Shown: positions 1 to 7,741, counted from the first letter of the stretch. The stretch is DNA of 16,700 nucleotides from Actinomycetes bacterium (GCA_023437345.1 JAEZGC010000137.1:1-16700); one strand, 5' to 3'. The notes: generated by a model not told the origin, from the sequence alone. Translations and numbers: made by a program.

Positions 1-682
1 GGCAGTCCGCCTGGCCGACGCCGTGGTGGTCACCAGCCGGTGGGCGGCCGACCAGGTCACCGCCCGGTACGGGCGCCAGGACCTGACCGTCGCACCACCG
101 GGCACCGAGCGGGCGACGCCGGCGGCCGGAACGAGAGCTGACGGCGGGCCGCCGTCGCTGCTGTGGCTGGGCAGGCTCACCGCGACCAAGGATCCGCTGA
201 GCTTCCTGGCGGCTCTGGCCCGGTTGTCCGACCTGCCGTGGCGGGCCCGGCTGGTGGGACCCGACCGGGTCGATGAGGCGCTGGCCCACCGGGTCCGGAC
301 GGCGGTCGCGGCCGCCGGTCTTGGCGGACGCGTCGAGGTGACCGGGCCGCGCAGCGGAGCCGCCCTCGAGGAGATCTGGGCCGACACCGACCTGCTGGTC
401 CACACCGCCCGCACCGAGACCTACGCGATGGTGGTCGCCGAGGCGCTGGCGCGCGGCATCCCTGCCGTGGTCCCGTCCGGCACCGGTGCCGTCGAAGCCC
501 AACTGGGGGTCGGTGGGCGGTTCGCGCCAGGTGACGTCGCGGCGCTCACCGCGGTGCTGGAGGGCTGGCTGTCGGACCCACAGGTGCGGCACCGCTGGCG
601 ACACGACGCTGTCCGACGCAGCGGTGACACCCCGACCTGGCAGGACACCGCGGCGGCTGTCGCGACCGCCCTGGCCGGCTGA
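1..682 (+). CDS. Glycosyltransferase, GT4-like, C-terminal part (5' end outside window)
   Basis: The reading frame is open from base 2 and ends at TGA 680-682, so about 226 residues of the C-terminal part are visible; the start lies upstream. The visible part is a GT-B fold C-terminal domain. It has the glycine-rich LLWLGRLTATKDP stretch seen where GT4 enzymes bind the nucleotide-sugar. It also has an EX7E motif (ETYAMVVAE) followed by ARGIPAVVP, the usual GT4 signature. Such enzymes transfer a sugar from an activated donor to a lipid, polysaccharide or small molecule on the cytoplasmic side. The donor and acceptor cannot be read from this fragment. The gene converges on the ABC permease with only six bases between the stop codons. 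The family call is secure; the function within GT4 is open. Confidence 0.85.
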   Translation, partial: AVRLADAVVVTSRWAADQVTARYGRQDLTVAPPGTERATPAAGTRADGGPPSLLWLGRLTATKDPLSFLAALARLSDLPWRARLVGPDRVDEALAHRVRTAVAAAGLGGRVEVTGPRSGAALEEIWADTDLLVHTARTETYAMVVAEALARGIPAVVPSGTGAVEAQLGVGGRFAPGDVAALTAVLEGWLSDPQVRHRWRHDAVRRSGDTPTWQDTAAAVATALAG

Positions 683-688
683 GACGCC

Positions 689-2329
689 CTACCAGCGGCT
701 CTGCTCGGGCGCCAGCACCGCCAGCACCCGACGCTCGACAGCCTCGACCATCGCGTAGGCGGCCAGCGCCAGCAGGGTGACGACCACGACTGTCGACCAC
801 AGCGAGGAGTACCGGCTGGTCGCGGCGTCCACCGCCATCAGGTTGCCCAGCCCGATCCCGGTCGCCAGCCATTCGGCAACTGTGGCCGCCAGCAAGGTGG
901 TGGGGGCCGCGATCCGGGCTGCGGCGAAGAATGCCGGGGCCATCGCCGGCAGCCGCCCGAGCAGGAGCACCCGCCACGACGGCGTCGCGTAGGTGGCGAA
1001 CACTTCAGCCACCTGGCCCGGAAGCTGGCCCAGCCCGTACAGGCACGAAACGAGGGTCGGGAAGAACGTCATGATCGCGACCACGACAGCGGTGCCGAAC
1101 GGGCCACGTCCCAGCGCGGCGACCAGCAGGGGAGCGATGGCGATCACCGGCACGCACCGCAGCGCGACCGCGACCGGGGTGAGCGCCCGCCGCACCCGGG
1201 GCGACAGCGAGAACGCCGCCGCCAGCGCCACTCCCAGCAGCAGGCCCGCGAGGTAACCGGGGATCGCCACAGTCGCGGTCTCGACGGTGGCGGTGAGGAG
1301 CTCCTCGCGGTGCTCGGCCGCGCCGCTCGTGGTCACCAGCCACGCCCAGACGTCCCAGGGGCGTTTAGCGAAGTAGGGATCCAGGCCCAGCAGGGCGAAC
1401 AGGCCGACCCAGCCGCCGACCACCAGGACCGCCGTTCCTCCCACCGCGCCGATCCCGCGCAGCCAGCGTTGCCACCCCGGCCGCCGCGGACCGGACGCCG
1501 GCGGGCTGAGCAGCACGGCTGGCTGCGCCGGGGCGACCCGGCGCGCGAGCATGGACACCAGTCCGTAGCCGGCCAGTGACGCCGCTGTGCTCAGCAGCAT
1601 GAGCGCCCACAGCCCGTCGGTGTCCAGGCTGCGCAGCGCAAGGATCGACAGCACGCCAATGCCCCGCTCCGCCCCGGTGAACTCGCCCACCAGCGCGCCG
1701 AGGAAGGCGGCCGGCACCGACGCCTGCAGCCCGGCCATCAGGTAGGGCAGCGCGGCCCGCGCCCGGACCGTCGCCAGCGTCGTCCAGCGCCCCCGGCCGT
1801 AACTGGCGGTCAGGTCCAGCCACGACCTCGGCACCGCCCGCAGTCCGACCAGCAGCGGAACCAGGGTGAGGTAGTAGACGGCCAACGCGGCGAGGGTGAT
1901 CTGGGGGCCGTCGCCGAAGCCGTACACCAGGCGCAGCAGCGGGCCCAGCGCCACCAGCGGCAGGCAGTACACCACCAGCGCCAGCCGCAGCACGGTCCGC
2001 TCCAGCCCGGGGAGCAGCACGACGACCAGGGCGAGCGCGACCGCTGCCAGGTTCCCCAGCAGGTAACCGGCGCCGGCCTCGACGGTGGTGAACCACAACC
2101 CGCGCGCGTAGAGGGCGGCGTTGTCGATCAGCTTGCCCACGATGCCGGACGGCGCGCCGATCAGGTGGCGCCCGGCCAGCAGCGTGCGCGCCACCAACTC
2201 CCACACCGCCACCGCCGCCACCCAGCCCAGGACCGCCCGCAGCACCGGGCGGTGGTCACGGCGCTGCCTCGTCGGGTCAGCCAGCGGCGGCGCTGCCGCG
2301 ACGCCGGGTTCCTCGTGCTGGACGGCCAC
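689..2329 (-). CDS. ABC transporter permease with two fused permease domains
   Basis: This 546-residue integral membrane protein contains two binding-protein-dependent permease domains in tandem. One spans roughly residues 30-265 and the other 295-540, joined by a short Pro/Arg-rich linker. Each half has several hydrophobic segments and an EAA-like cytoplasmic loop (around LTASYGRGRW and VFATYATPSW), where the ATPase docks. Members of the SsuC/TauC/ThiX group are usually about 250-270 residues and dimerise, so here one polypeptide probably forms the whole channel. The GTG start follows the ATPase stop by three bases, with a GAGG eight bases upstream. It is the last gene of the binding protein-ATPase-permease operon. 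The likely substrate is a small organic nutrient; the sequence alone does not name it. Confidence 0.9.
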   Translation of the reverse strand: MAVQHEEPGVAAAPPLADPTRQRRDHRPVLRAVLGWVAAVAVWELVARTLLAGRHLIGAPSGIVGKLIDNAALYARGLWFTTVEAGAGYLLGNLAAVALALVVVLLPGLERTVLRLALVVYCLPLVALGPLLRLVYGFGDGPQITLAALAVYYLTLVPLLVGLRAVPRSWLDLTASYGRGRWTTLATVRARAALPYLMAGLQASVPAAFLGALVGEFTGAERGIGVLSILALRSLDTDGLWALMLLSTAASLAGYGLVSMLARRVAPAQPAVLLSPPASGPRRPGWQRWLRGIGAVGGTAVLVVGGWVGLFALLGLDPYFAKRPWDVWAWLVTTSGAAEHREELLTATVETATVAIPGYLAGLLLGVALAAAFSLSPRVRRALTPVAVALRCVPVIAIAPLLVAALGRGPFGTAVVVAIMTFFPTLVSCLYGLGQLPGQVAEVFATYATPSWRVLLLGRLPAMAPAFFAAARIAAPTTLLAATVAEWLATGIGLGNLMAVDAATSRYSSLWSTVVVVTLLALAAYAMVEAVERRVLAVLAPEQSRW

Positions 2330-2332
2330 CGG

Positions 2333-3136
2333 TCACGCCTCGTCGTCGAGGTACTGGTCGACGCCGAGCAGCGCACCGATCCGCTCGACGAGCTGGGTGA
2401 AGCCGGCACTGTGCAACTGGCCGAGGTGGCGTGGCCTGTCGAGCCTGACGGGCAGGTCGGCGATGATCGCTCCCGGACGCGGCGACATCACCAGGACGCG
2501 GTCCGACAACAGCACGGCCTCGTCTATCGAGTGGGTGACCAGCACCGTGGTGGTCGTGACGCCCGACCACAGCGGCGGCAGTTCGATGTTGAGCCGGCGC
2601 CGGGTCAGCTCGTCCACCGCCCCGAACGGCTCGTCAAGTAGCAGCAGCCGCGGTTCGGTGACCAGGCAGCGGGCTATCGCCGCCCGCTGCCGCATCCCGC
2701 CCGACAGCTCCGCGGGTCGGACGTTCTCGAAGCCAGCCAGCCCCACCCGCTCCAGCAGGTCGCGGACCCGGTCGTGGTCGACCGGTCGGCGGGCCAGCTG
2801 CTGGGCCAGCGCGACGTTGCCGGCGGCGGTCCGCCACGGCAGCAGGGAGGCGTCCTGGAAGGCGATCGCCAGCTCCCCGCGCCGCCGCACCGCCAGCGGT
2901 TCGTCGCCGCCGATTCGTACCGACCCCCCCGGGTCGGGCTGCTCCAGGCCGGCGAGGATCCGCAGCAGCGTGGACTTCCCGCACCCGGACGGCCCCACGA
3001 GCGCGGTCACCGATCCCGGCGCCAGGGTCAGGTCGAGCGGTTCCAGCGCCACCAGGCCGCCGGTGGGCGACGGGAAGGTCTTGGCGACCCCGGTACAGAC
3101 GACGGGGGGCGCGGTCTGCTCGGCCGTCGCGGTCAC
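2333..3136 (-). CDS. ABC transporter ATP-binding protein (nitrate/sulfonate/pyrimidine-type importer)
   Basis: This 267-residue ATPase would power the adjacent importer from the cytoplasmic face. All motifs are intact: Walker A GPSGCGKST (about 48-56), Q-loop Gln (about 94), signature LSGGM (144-148), Walker B LLLLDE followed by PFG (164-171), a D-loop, and the switch His in THS (about 202). The segment LPWRTAAGNV after the Q-loop resembles SsuB/TauB/ThiZ-type ATPases. I place the start at GTG 3136, which overlaps the TGA of the binding-protein gene as GTGA. A longer frame opening at 3184 would overlap that gene by about 50 bases and adds only a basic, non-conserved extension. The tight coupling to both neighbours supports one operon and one complex. 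Confidence 0.93.
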   Translation of the reverse strand: MTATAEQTAPPVVCTGVAKTFPSPTGGLVALEPLDLTLAPGSVTALVGPSGCGKSTLLRILAGLEQPDPGGSVRIGGDEPLAVRRRGELAIAFQDASLLPWRTAAGNVALAQQLARRPVDHDRVRDLLERVGLAGFENVRPAELSGGMRQRAAIARCLVTEPRLLLLDEPFGAVDELTRRRLNIELPPLWSGVTTTTVLVTHSIDEAVLLSDRVLVMSPRPGAIIADLPVRLDRPRHLGQLHSAGFTQLVERIGALLGVDQYLDDEA

Positions 3137-4176
3137 GCGGTGGGCCCGTCGGCGTACACCTCTTCGAGGATCGAGCGATCCCATAGCTCCCGGCTTCCCC
3201 CCGCGACGCCCAGCAGGCCGAACAGCTCGAGGTTCTCCTCCACCTGCTCGTCGGTGAACCAGCCGAACCCGTACTGGTCGGTGGTGGGGGAGTACATGAT
3301 GTCGAGCTGGACGTCGGCCTGCTCTCGCTGGGTCTCCAGGTCCAGGCCCGCGTCGGGGTAGGCCTTGACGGCCAGTTCCGCGGCGGCCTGCGGGTCGTCC
3401 TTGTACAGCTGCCAGCCCCTGGCATCGCCGCGGAACAGCCGCACTATCCGGTCCCGTTCCGCGGGGTCGGACAGGCTGGACCGGCGCACCGTGTAGGTCT
3501 GGCTCATCGGGTTGTAGCCGAAGTCGGCCAGCAGCATGGCGTGGCCCTCGATCCCCTGGACGGCCAGCGCCACGGGCAGGTCGTTGTAGAAGCAGTACAA
3601 CCCGTCGACCTGGTCGGCCGTGAGCACGGCGGGGTCGTACTGGCTCGGGACGAAGGTCACGTCGTCCTCGCTGAGGTTGTTGATCGCCAGGAAGGCCGAC
3701 AGCCCAGGGGTGTCGGTGCCGGCGACCCCGATCCTGCGGCCGACCAGGTCGCGCGGTTCGGTCAGGGGTCCGCTGGCCAGGGAGAGGATTGTCACCGGGC
3801 TCTTCTGGTACTGCGCGCCGATCATCACGAGGTCTGCACCCTCGGCGTTGGCGCGGGCGACCCCGTCGGCCACCGAGATGTTCATCAGGGCGGCGCCACT
3901 GACGGTGTTGGCGTCACCGGCAACGTTGGGGCCGCCCGGCGCCAGCCGCACGTCCAGCCCTTGCTCCTCGAAGAGGCCACGGTCGGCGGCCAGGTAGGTG
4001 CCCCCGAACTGCACTGAATGGGTCCACGACAGCTGGTAGGTCACCTGGTCGAGACCGGCGGACGACTGGCCACCGCGCCCGGTGCTGGGGCTGGGGCTGC
4101 AGCCGACCAGCCCGCCGAGGGCGAGCGCGCCGAGACCGCTGAGGACTGTGCGGCGGGAGAGGGCAGGGAGTTCCAT
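3133..4176 (-). CDS. ABC transporter substrate-binding lipoprotein, NMT1/THI5-like
   Basis: This 347-residue protein should be exported and lipid-anchored, capturing substrate for the fused permease. The N-terminus has a twin-arginine motif (SRRTVLSG, 6-13), a hydrophobic stretch and a lipobox LVGC with Cys 26. It therefore looks like a Tat-exported lipoprotein, modified by enzymes that include Lnt, encoded at the other end of the window. The mature part begins with the NMT1/THI5 pattern (TYLAADRGLFEEQGLDVRL) and continues with DLVGRRIGV, matching the ThiY/SsuA/TauA-like family. Formylaminopyrimidine, a sulfonate or riboflavin are all possible ligands; no TPP or FMN riboswitch precedes the gene. 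ATG 4176 has AGGAGG at 4193-4188, eleven bases upstream. It is the first gene of its operon. Confidence 0.9.
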   Translation of the reverse strand: MELPALSRRTVLSGLGALALGGLVGCSPSPSTGRGGQSSAGLDQVTYQLSWTHSVQFGGTYLAADRGLFEEQGLDVRLAPGGPNVAGDANTVSGAALMNISVADGVARANAEGADLVMIGAQYQKSPVTILSLASGPLTEPRDLVGRRIGVAGTDTPGLSAFLAINNLSEDDVTFVPSQYDPAVLTADQVDGLYCFYNDLPVALAVQGIEGHAMLLADFGYNPMSQTYTVRRSSLSDPAERDRIVRLFRGDARGWQLYKDDPQAAAELAVKAYPDAGLDLETQREQADVQLDIMYSPTTDQYGFGWFTDEQVEENLELFGLLGVAGGSRELWDRSILEEVYADGPTA

Positions 4177-4187
4177 GGCGGGGGTGA

Positions 4188-4193
4188 CCTCCT
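4188..4193 (-). promoter_or_regulatory. Shine-Dalgarno site of the binding-protein gene
   Basis: A perfect AGGAGG on the minus strand lies 11 bases before ATG 4176. It marks the ABC operon as a leadered transcript, unlike the many leaderless starts around it. Confidence 0.8.
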
Positions 4194-4212
4194 GTGCGTC
4201 GGTTCGCTGACG

Positions 4213-4242
4213 AGCTTAAGTCGTGGAGCCGCCGCGCTCCAC
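4213..4242 (-). promoter_or_regulatory. Inverted repeat and possible -10 box ahead of the ABC operon
   Basis: GTGGAGC (4223-4229) and GCTCCAC (4236-4242) form a perfect 7-base inverted repeat with a 6-base centre. Next to it, on the minus strand, TAAGCT (4218-4213) fits the TAnnnT -10 form, about 37 bases before ATG 4176. If that hexamer is the promoter, the repeat covers the spacer and -35 zone, a usual place for a repressor operator. No T-tract follows it, so a rho-independent terminator is less likely. The repeat is seen directly; the operator role is inferred. Confidence 0.4.
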
Positions 4243-4330
4243 CCCTGTGGCCGCCGGGCCTCCCGCCAGGCTCCGTGGCCCGCCACCTCGATTCCGGGCG
4301 TGGGGCGTGTTGCAGGCGGCCCGGGTCGGC

Positions 4331-4336
4331 TAGCGT
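4331..4336 (+). promoter_or_regulatory. -10 box of leaderless promoter (acyltransferase)
   Basis: TAGCGT is followed by seven bases and then GTG 4344. TTGCAG at 4310-4315 could be a -35, but its 15-base spacer is short. Confidence 0.65.
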
Positions 4337-4343
4337 CTGCGGG

Positions 4344-5201
4344 GTGGTGGAGGAGGGGAACCGGCGCGACCGCGGGCTCACGCGCGGGCTTCGCGACACG
4401 TCGGGTGCCGACCTGCTGCGCGGCCTGGGCGCCAGGCGAAGTGCGCCGCTCCTGGCCGGCCTGGCCCGGCTGGCGGTCAGCCGGTTCGTCACCGACGTGA
4501 GCGAGATGGACGCCGCCGTCGCCCGCGGCGGGCTGGCGGCAGCGGCCGAGGTGGTGCTGCCCCGGTACGCCGGAGAGGTGACGATCAGGGGCGGGCAGCC
4601 GCCCGCCGAGGGCCCGCTGCTGGTGGTGTCCAACCATGCCGGCACTGTCGATGCCCCAGCGATCTGGCGGATGCTGGCGGTCCGCGACGACGTGCTGATC
4701 ATCGCCCTGGAGCGGCCGATCCTGCGGACCATTCCCCACATGGCGTCACGGCTGCTGTACGTCAACGGTGACGCCCACGGCCGCACCGGCCTGGTCCGGC
4801 GGGCGGCCGAGCACCTGCGCTCCGGCGGGGCGATCCTTACCTTCCCCGCCGGCACCATCGAGCCCGACCCGCGGTTGCGGTTCGCCGACGCGCTGGCCTC
4901 CCTGAACAGCTGGGGTTCCTCTGTCGAACTGCTGGTCCGGCTCGCGCCGGGCACTGCCGTGCTCCCCGTCGCGGTCTCGGGGGTGATCTCGCAGCGGATG
5001 CTGCGCAACCCGCTCGCCCGCCGCCGCGCCACGGCAGAGGATCGGGAACTGGCGGCCGCGACCCTCCAGATCCTGGTCCGCGACCGGTCGGTCAGGCCGG
5101 TGGTGTCGGTGGGGGAACCGTTGCGGGGACGGTCCGGGGTGGCGGGGCTTCGCGAGGCGATGGTGCAGTTGCTGCACGACTGCGTCGCCGGGCCGTCCTA
5201 G
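4344..5201 (+). CDS. PlsC-like 1-acyl-glycerol-phosphate acyltransferase family protein
   Basis: The predicted product is 285 residues of the LPLAT/PlsC family, which move an acyl chain from acyl-CoA or acyl-ACP to a glycerophospholipid or related acceptor at the membrane. The catalytic HX4D motif is present as SNHAGTVDAP (His 98, Asp 103). Block II is recognisable around ALERPILRTIPH. Block III reads FPAGTIEPDP (167-176) instead of the common FPEGTRS, so acceptor recognition may differ. The frame extends upstream to ATG 4194, but that region has no coding look and holds the promoter. I chose GTG 4344 because TAGCGT lies seven bases before it; GTG 4347 is the next alternative. The TAG stop overlaps the TAG of the convergent M28 peptidase gene. 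The specific acceptor is unknown. Confidence 0.85.
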   Translation: MVEEGNRRDRGLTRGLRDTSGADLLRGLGARRSAPLLAGLARLAVSRFVTDVSEMDAAVARGGLAAAAEVVLPRYAGEVTIRGGQPPAEGPLLVVSNHAGTVDAPAIWRMLAVRDDVLIIALERPILRTIPHMASRLLYVNGDAHGRTGLVRRAAEHLRSGGAILTFPAGTIEPDPRLRFADALASLNSWGSSVELLVRLAPGTAVLPVAVSGVISQRMLRNPLARRRATAEDRELAAATLQILVRDRSVRPVVSVGEPLRGRSGVAGLREAMVQLLHDCVAGPS

Positions 5202-6580
5202 CCGGGCTGGGCGAAGGTCAAGGTGGCGTGCGCGGCGGCGTCCGCCATCAGGCCCAGCATGTCGTGGTTGATCGTGTCGACCCGGTCGCAGGCCTGGTGG
5301 TAGCAGGGGTCGGCAGCCTCGTCGGCGCCGGTGAAGAGGCCGCCGACGGCGATCCCGGCGGCAGCGAAGGAGGCGTGATCGCTGGAGGAGAAGCTGACGG
5401 TCCCGGGCGGCACGCCCTGCGAGGTGAGGAAGTCGGACAGGACCGACCGGGCGGCCGCCGATCCGGCCGGCCAACCGGTCGCCCCCCCGTACACCGCCGG
5501 GTCGGGATTGGGTGAGCCGATCATGTCGAGGTTGAGGTAGAGGGCGGTGCCGTCGCGGTCGGCTTCGTCGAGCCGGCCTACGTAGTGCTCGGAGCCCAGC
5601 AGACCGTCCTCCTCGCCGCCCCAGAACGCGAACCGGACCCGGTTGGCGGGCTGGATGCCAAGGCGGGCGAACTGGACGGCGGTCTCCAGCACCGCGGCGA
5701 CGCCGCTGGCGTTGTCGTTTATGCCCGGTCCGGCGGCGACCCCGTCGAGGTGGGCGCCGAGCACCACGGTGTGGCGGGGGTCCCCGGTGGCGGTGTCGGC
5801 GAACAGGTTCTCGGTGGTGATCCGGCTGCTGGTCGACTCGACGGTCACCGCCAGCGTGGTGGACGGCGTGGTGGCCCACTCGGCGCCCAGGTCGAAGGTG
5901 GTGGCGACCACCGGGACGCTCGCCTGGCTGCCCAGCGTGCCGGCGAACAGGCCCATCCGGCTCGGGTCGTCGCCCTGGTTGAGCACGATGACTGCGCTCG
6001 CCCCCGCGGTCTGCGCGTGGGCGACCTTGGTGGCGAACGAGCAGGTACCGCGCTGCACCAGGGCGATCCGGCCGCGCGGGAAGCCGGTGAAGTCCGCGGC
6101 CTCGCAGCCGCTGGTGGTCCGCCGGTCACCGGTCAGGTTCAGGTCGACAGCAGCCACCTCGGCGATGACGGACCCGGCGCCGGACATGGCGAGCGGACGG
6201 TGGTCGCGCAGCACCGTGTAGTCGGTGCGGGCGGGTGTCCGGCGCTGCAGGGTCGCCTTTGAGTAGTCAGCACGCTGGTAGCTGAACTGCTGGCGCTCCA
6301 CCCGGAACCCGGCCTGCGCCAGCCGGGCCGCCACGTAGTCCGCCGAGGCGGCGTACCCCGGGGTGCCGGACGCCCGGTTGCCGCCATGGGCGTCGGCGAT
6401 CTCCTGCAGGGCCGTCAGGTGGTCAAGCAGCGCCCCGGTGGAGATGGCGGTGCGCAGCTGGCCGGAATCTGTCGGCGACGGCGGTGGCGCCGGTGTCGGG
6501 GCGGCGAGCAGACCACCCAGCGCACCGAGGGCGAGCACCGCGCCGGCGGCGGCCGCTACCGTCCTGGCCCTGGGCTTCAC
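5198..6580 (-). CDS. Secreted M28 family zinc aminopeptidase with PA domain
   Basis: This 460-residue protein begins with a signal peptide (basic MKPRAR, then a hydrophobic Ala/Leu/Gly stretch to about residue 27). A Pro-rich linker follows, then a protease-associated (PA) domain at about 130-240 and an M28 catalytic domain. The two-zinc ligands follow the Streptomyces griseus aminopeptidase pattern: His 277 (AHLDG), Asp 289 (INDNASG), Glu 324 with general base Glu 323 (GGEEDG), Asp 352 (NLDMIG) and His 428 (CYHQACD). Cys 426 and Cys 431 flank the last ligand and may form a disulfide. It should release N-terminal residues from peptides outside the cell. GTG 6580 is chosen over the longer frame from 6643 because TAGCGT sits seven bases before it and the signal peptide starts there. 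Confidence 0.93.
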   Translation of the reverse strand: MKPRARTVAAAAGAVLALGALGGLLAAPTPAPPPSPTDSGQLRTAISTGALLDHLTALQEIADAHGGNRASGTPGYAASADYVAARLAQAGFRVERQQFSYQRADYSKATLQRRTPARTDYTVLRDHRPLAMSGAGSVIAEVAAVDLNLTGDRRTTSGCEAADFTGFPRGRIALVQRGTCSFATKVAHAQTAGASAVIVLNQGDDPSRMGLFAGTLGSQASVPVVATTFDLGAEWATTPSTTLAVTVESTSSRITTENLFADTATGDPRHTVVLGAHLDGVAAGPGINDNASGVAAVLETAVQFARLGIQPANRVRFAFWGGEEDGLLGSEHYVGRLDEADRDGTALYLNLDMIGSPNPDPAVYGGATGWPAGSAAARSVLSDFLTSQGVPPGTVSFSSSDHASFAAAGIAVGGLFTGADEAADPCYHQACDRVDTINHDMLGLMADAAAHATLTFAQPG

Positions 6581-6587
6581 CCCAGCG

Positions 6588-6593
6588 ACGCTA
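6588..6593 (-). promoter_or_regulatory. -10 box of leaderless promoter (M28 peptidase)
   Basis: On the minus strand TAGCGT (6593-6588) is followed by seven bases and then GTG 6580. It lies in the 66-base gap after the PHP gene, so the peptidase is probably transcribed on its own. Confidence 0.65.
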
Positions 6594-6646
6594 CCCGGCC
6601 GCCGGGAACCGGACGAGGCCCGTCGCGAGCAGGACCGGGGCACCCG

Positions 6647-7687
6647 TCAGGCCGACCGGCGCGCCGTCCGCCACTGCAGCAAGGCATCGGCCGAGGCCGC
6701 GTTGACCACCCGGTCGGCGGTGACCCCGCACTCGGCAGCCCGGTCGCAGCCGATGTACTGCCAGGCCAGCTGGCCCGGGGCGTGGGCGTCGGTGTCGATG
6801 GAGAACCGGCAGCCCAGCTCGACCGCCAGCCGCAGCAGGTCGCGAGGCGGGTCCTTGCGTTCGGGTCGGCAGTTGATCTCGACCGCGACGTCGTTGTCGC
6901 GGCAGGCGGCGAAGACCGCTGCCGCGTCGAACTCCGACTGCGGACGGCCCCGGCCGACCACGAGGCGTCCGGTGCAGTGGCCGAGGATGTCAAGGTGCGG
7001 GTCGCGCACTGCCGTGAGCATGCGCCGCGTCATGACGTCGCGCGGGGAGCGGAGCTTGGAGTGCACGCTCCCGACGACGATGTCCAGCGCGGCTAGCACC
7101 TCTGGGGACTGGTCAAGGGTCCCGTCCTCGTTGATGTCGACCTCGATGCCGGTCAGCACCCGGAACGGCGCTGCCCCCGCGTCGGCCTCGGCGGCGAGTT
7201 GCGCGTTGACCGCTGCGATCTCGTCGAGCTGGTCGAGCAGGCGCTCGGTGGTCAATCCGTTGGCGACGGTGAGCCGGGGGGAGTGGTCGGTCAGCACCAG
7301 GTACTCGTGCCCCAGCGAGCGCGCGGCCTGCGCCATGTCGATGATGGGGCTCACGCCGTCCGACCACAGCGAGTGGGTGTGACAGTCGCCGCGCAATGCC
7401 GCCCTGAGGGCGTCCCCGGCCCCGGCGAACGGCGGCGGATCAGCCTCGAGCCGGGCCAGGTAGCCGGGTGTCTGGCCCGCCAGTGCCTCCATGATCACCG
7501 TCTCGGTGGTGGCGCCGATCCCCGGCAGCGTGCGCAGCGCGCCGCGGGCGGCGAGCTTCTCAAGGGCGCCGGGTTCGAGGGCGGCGATCGCCTCCGCGGC
7601 GCGCCGGAAGGCCAGGGCCCGGTAGGTGGGGGCCCCCGAGCGCTCCAGCAGGAAGCCGATCCGCTTCAGCGCCGCGCCAGCGTCCAT
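6647..7687 (-). CDS. PHP domain phosphoesterase with N-terminal helix-hairpin-helix (PolX-like, no polymerase domain)
   Basis: This 346-residue protein resembles DNA polymerase X family proteins without the nucleotidyltransferase part. The N-terminus (1-85) is PolX-like helical, with a helix-hairpin-helix LRTLPGIGATT (51-61) that would grip DNA. The PHP domain (about 100-340) has its metal ligands: HTH (His 103, His 105), TDH (His 135), Glu 182 in GIEVDI, His 209 in GSVHS, His 237 in ILGHC and the terminal DTDAH (Asp 300, His 302). PolX PHP domains act as 3'-5' exonucleases or AP-site phosphatases, so a DNA repair role is plausible. I use ATG 7687 rather than GTG 7696: TAGGGT is seven bases upstream of the ATG and overlaps the GTG. 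It is divergent from the HNH gene. Confidence 0.88.
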   Translation of the reverse strand: MDAGAALKRIGFLLERSGAPTYRALAFRRAAEAIAALEPGALEKLAARGALRTLPGIGATTETVIMEALAGQTPGYLARLEADPPPFAGAGDALRAALRGDCHTHSLWSDGVSPIIDMAQAARSLGHEYLVLTDHSPRLTVANGLTTERLLDQLDEIAAVNAQLAAEADAGAAPFRVLTGIEVDINEDGTLDQSPEVLAALDIVVGSVHSKLRSPRDVMTRRMLTAVRDPHLDILGHCTGRLVVGRGRPQSEFDAAAVFAACRDNDVAVEINCRPERKDPPRDLLRLAVELGCRFSIDTDAHAPGQLAWQYIGCDRAAECGVTADRVVNAASADALLQWRTARRSA

Positions 7688-7694
7688 GCCACCC

Positions 7695-7700
7695 ACCCTA
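7695..7700 (-). promoter_or_regulatory. -10 box of leaderless promoter (PHP gene)
   Basis: Minus-strand TAGGGT (7700-7695) is followed by seven bases and ATG 7687. Its upstream part would interleave with the divergent HNH promoter within 54 bases. Confidence 0.6.
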
Positions 7701-7706
7701 AGGTCC

Positions 7707-7735
7707 CCGACAGACCGCGTCGCCGGTCGTACGCT
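7707..7735 (+). promoter_or_regulatory. Leaderless promoter of HNH gene
   Basis: TACGCT (7730-7735) is followed by six bases and GTG 7742. CCGACA (7707-7712), 17 bases upstream, matches the last four bases of TTGACA and is a possible -35. Confidence 0.65.
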
Positions 7736-7741
7736 GCCGGT

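Noticed and set aside
2121..3257. Open frame of 378 codons on the plus strand across the permease and ATPase genes
   Set aside because: It lies antisense to two genes with clear motifs. Its product is low-complexity Ser/Arg/Thr with no recognisable domain, a normal by-product of high GC content.
4177..4343. Possible TPP or FMN riboswitch ahead of the ABC operon
   Set aside because: I looked on the minus strand for the CTGAGA and ACCTGATCTGGATAATGCC-like core of TPP elements and for FMN core segments, and found neither. The region holds only the inverted repeat and a Shine-Dalgarno site.
3914..5032. Open frame of 372 codons on the minus strand over the binding-protein start and the acyltransferase
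   Set aside because: It overlaps two well-supported genes and the promoter region between them, and has no motif.
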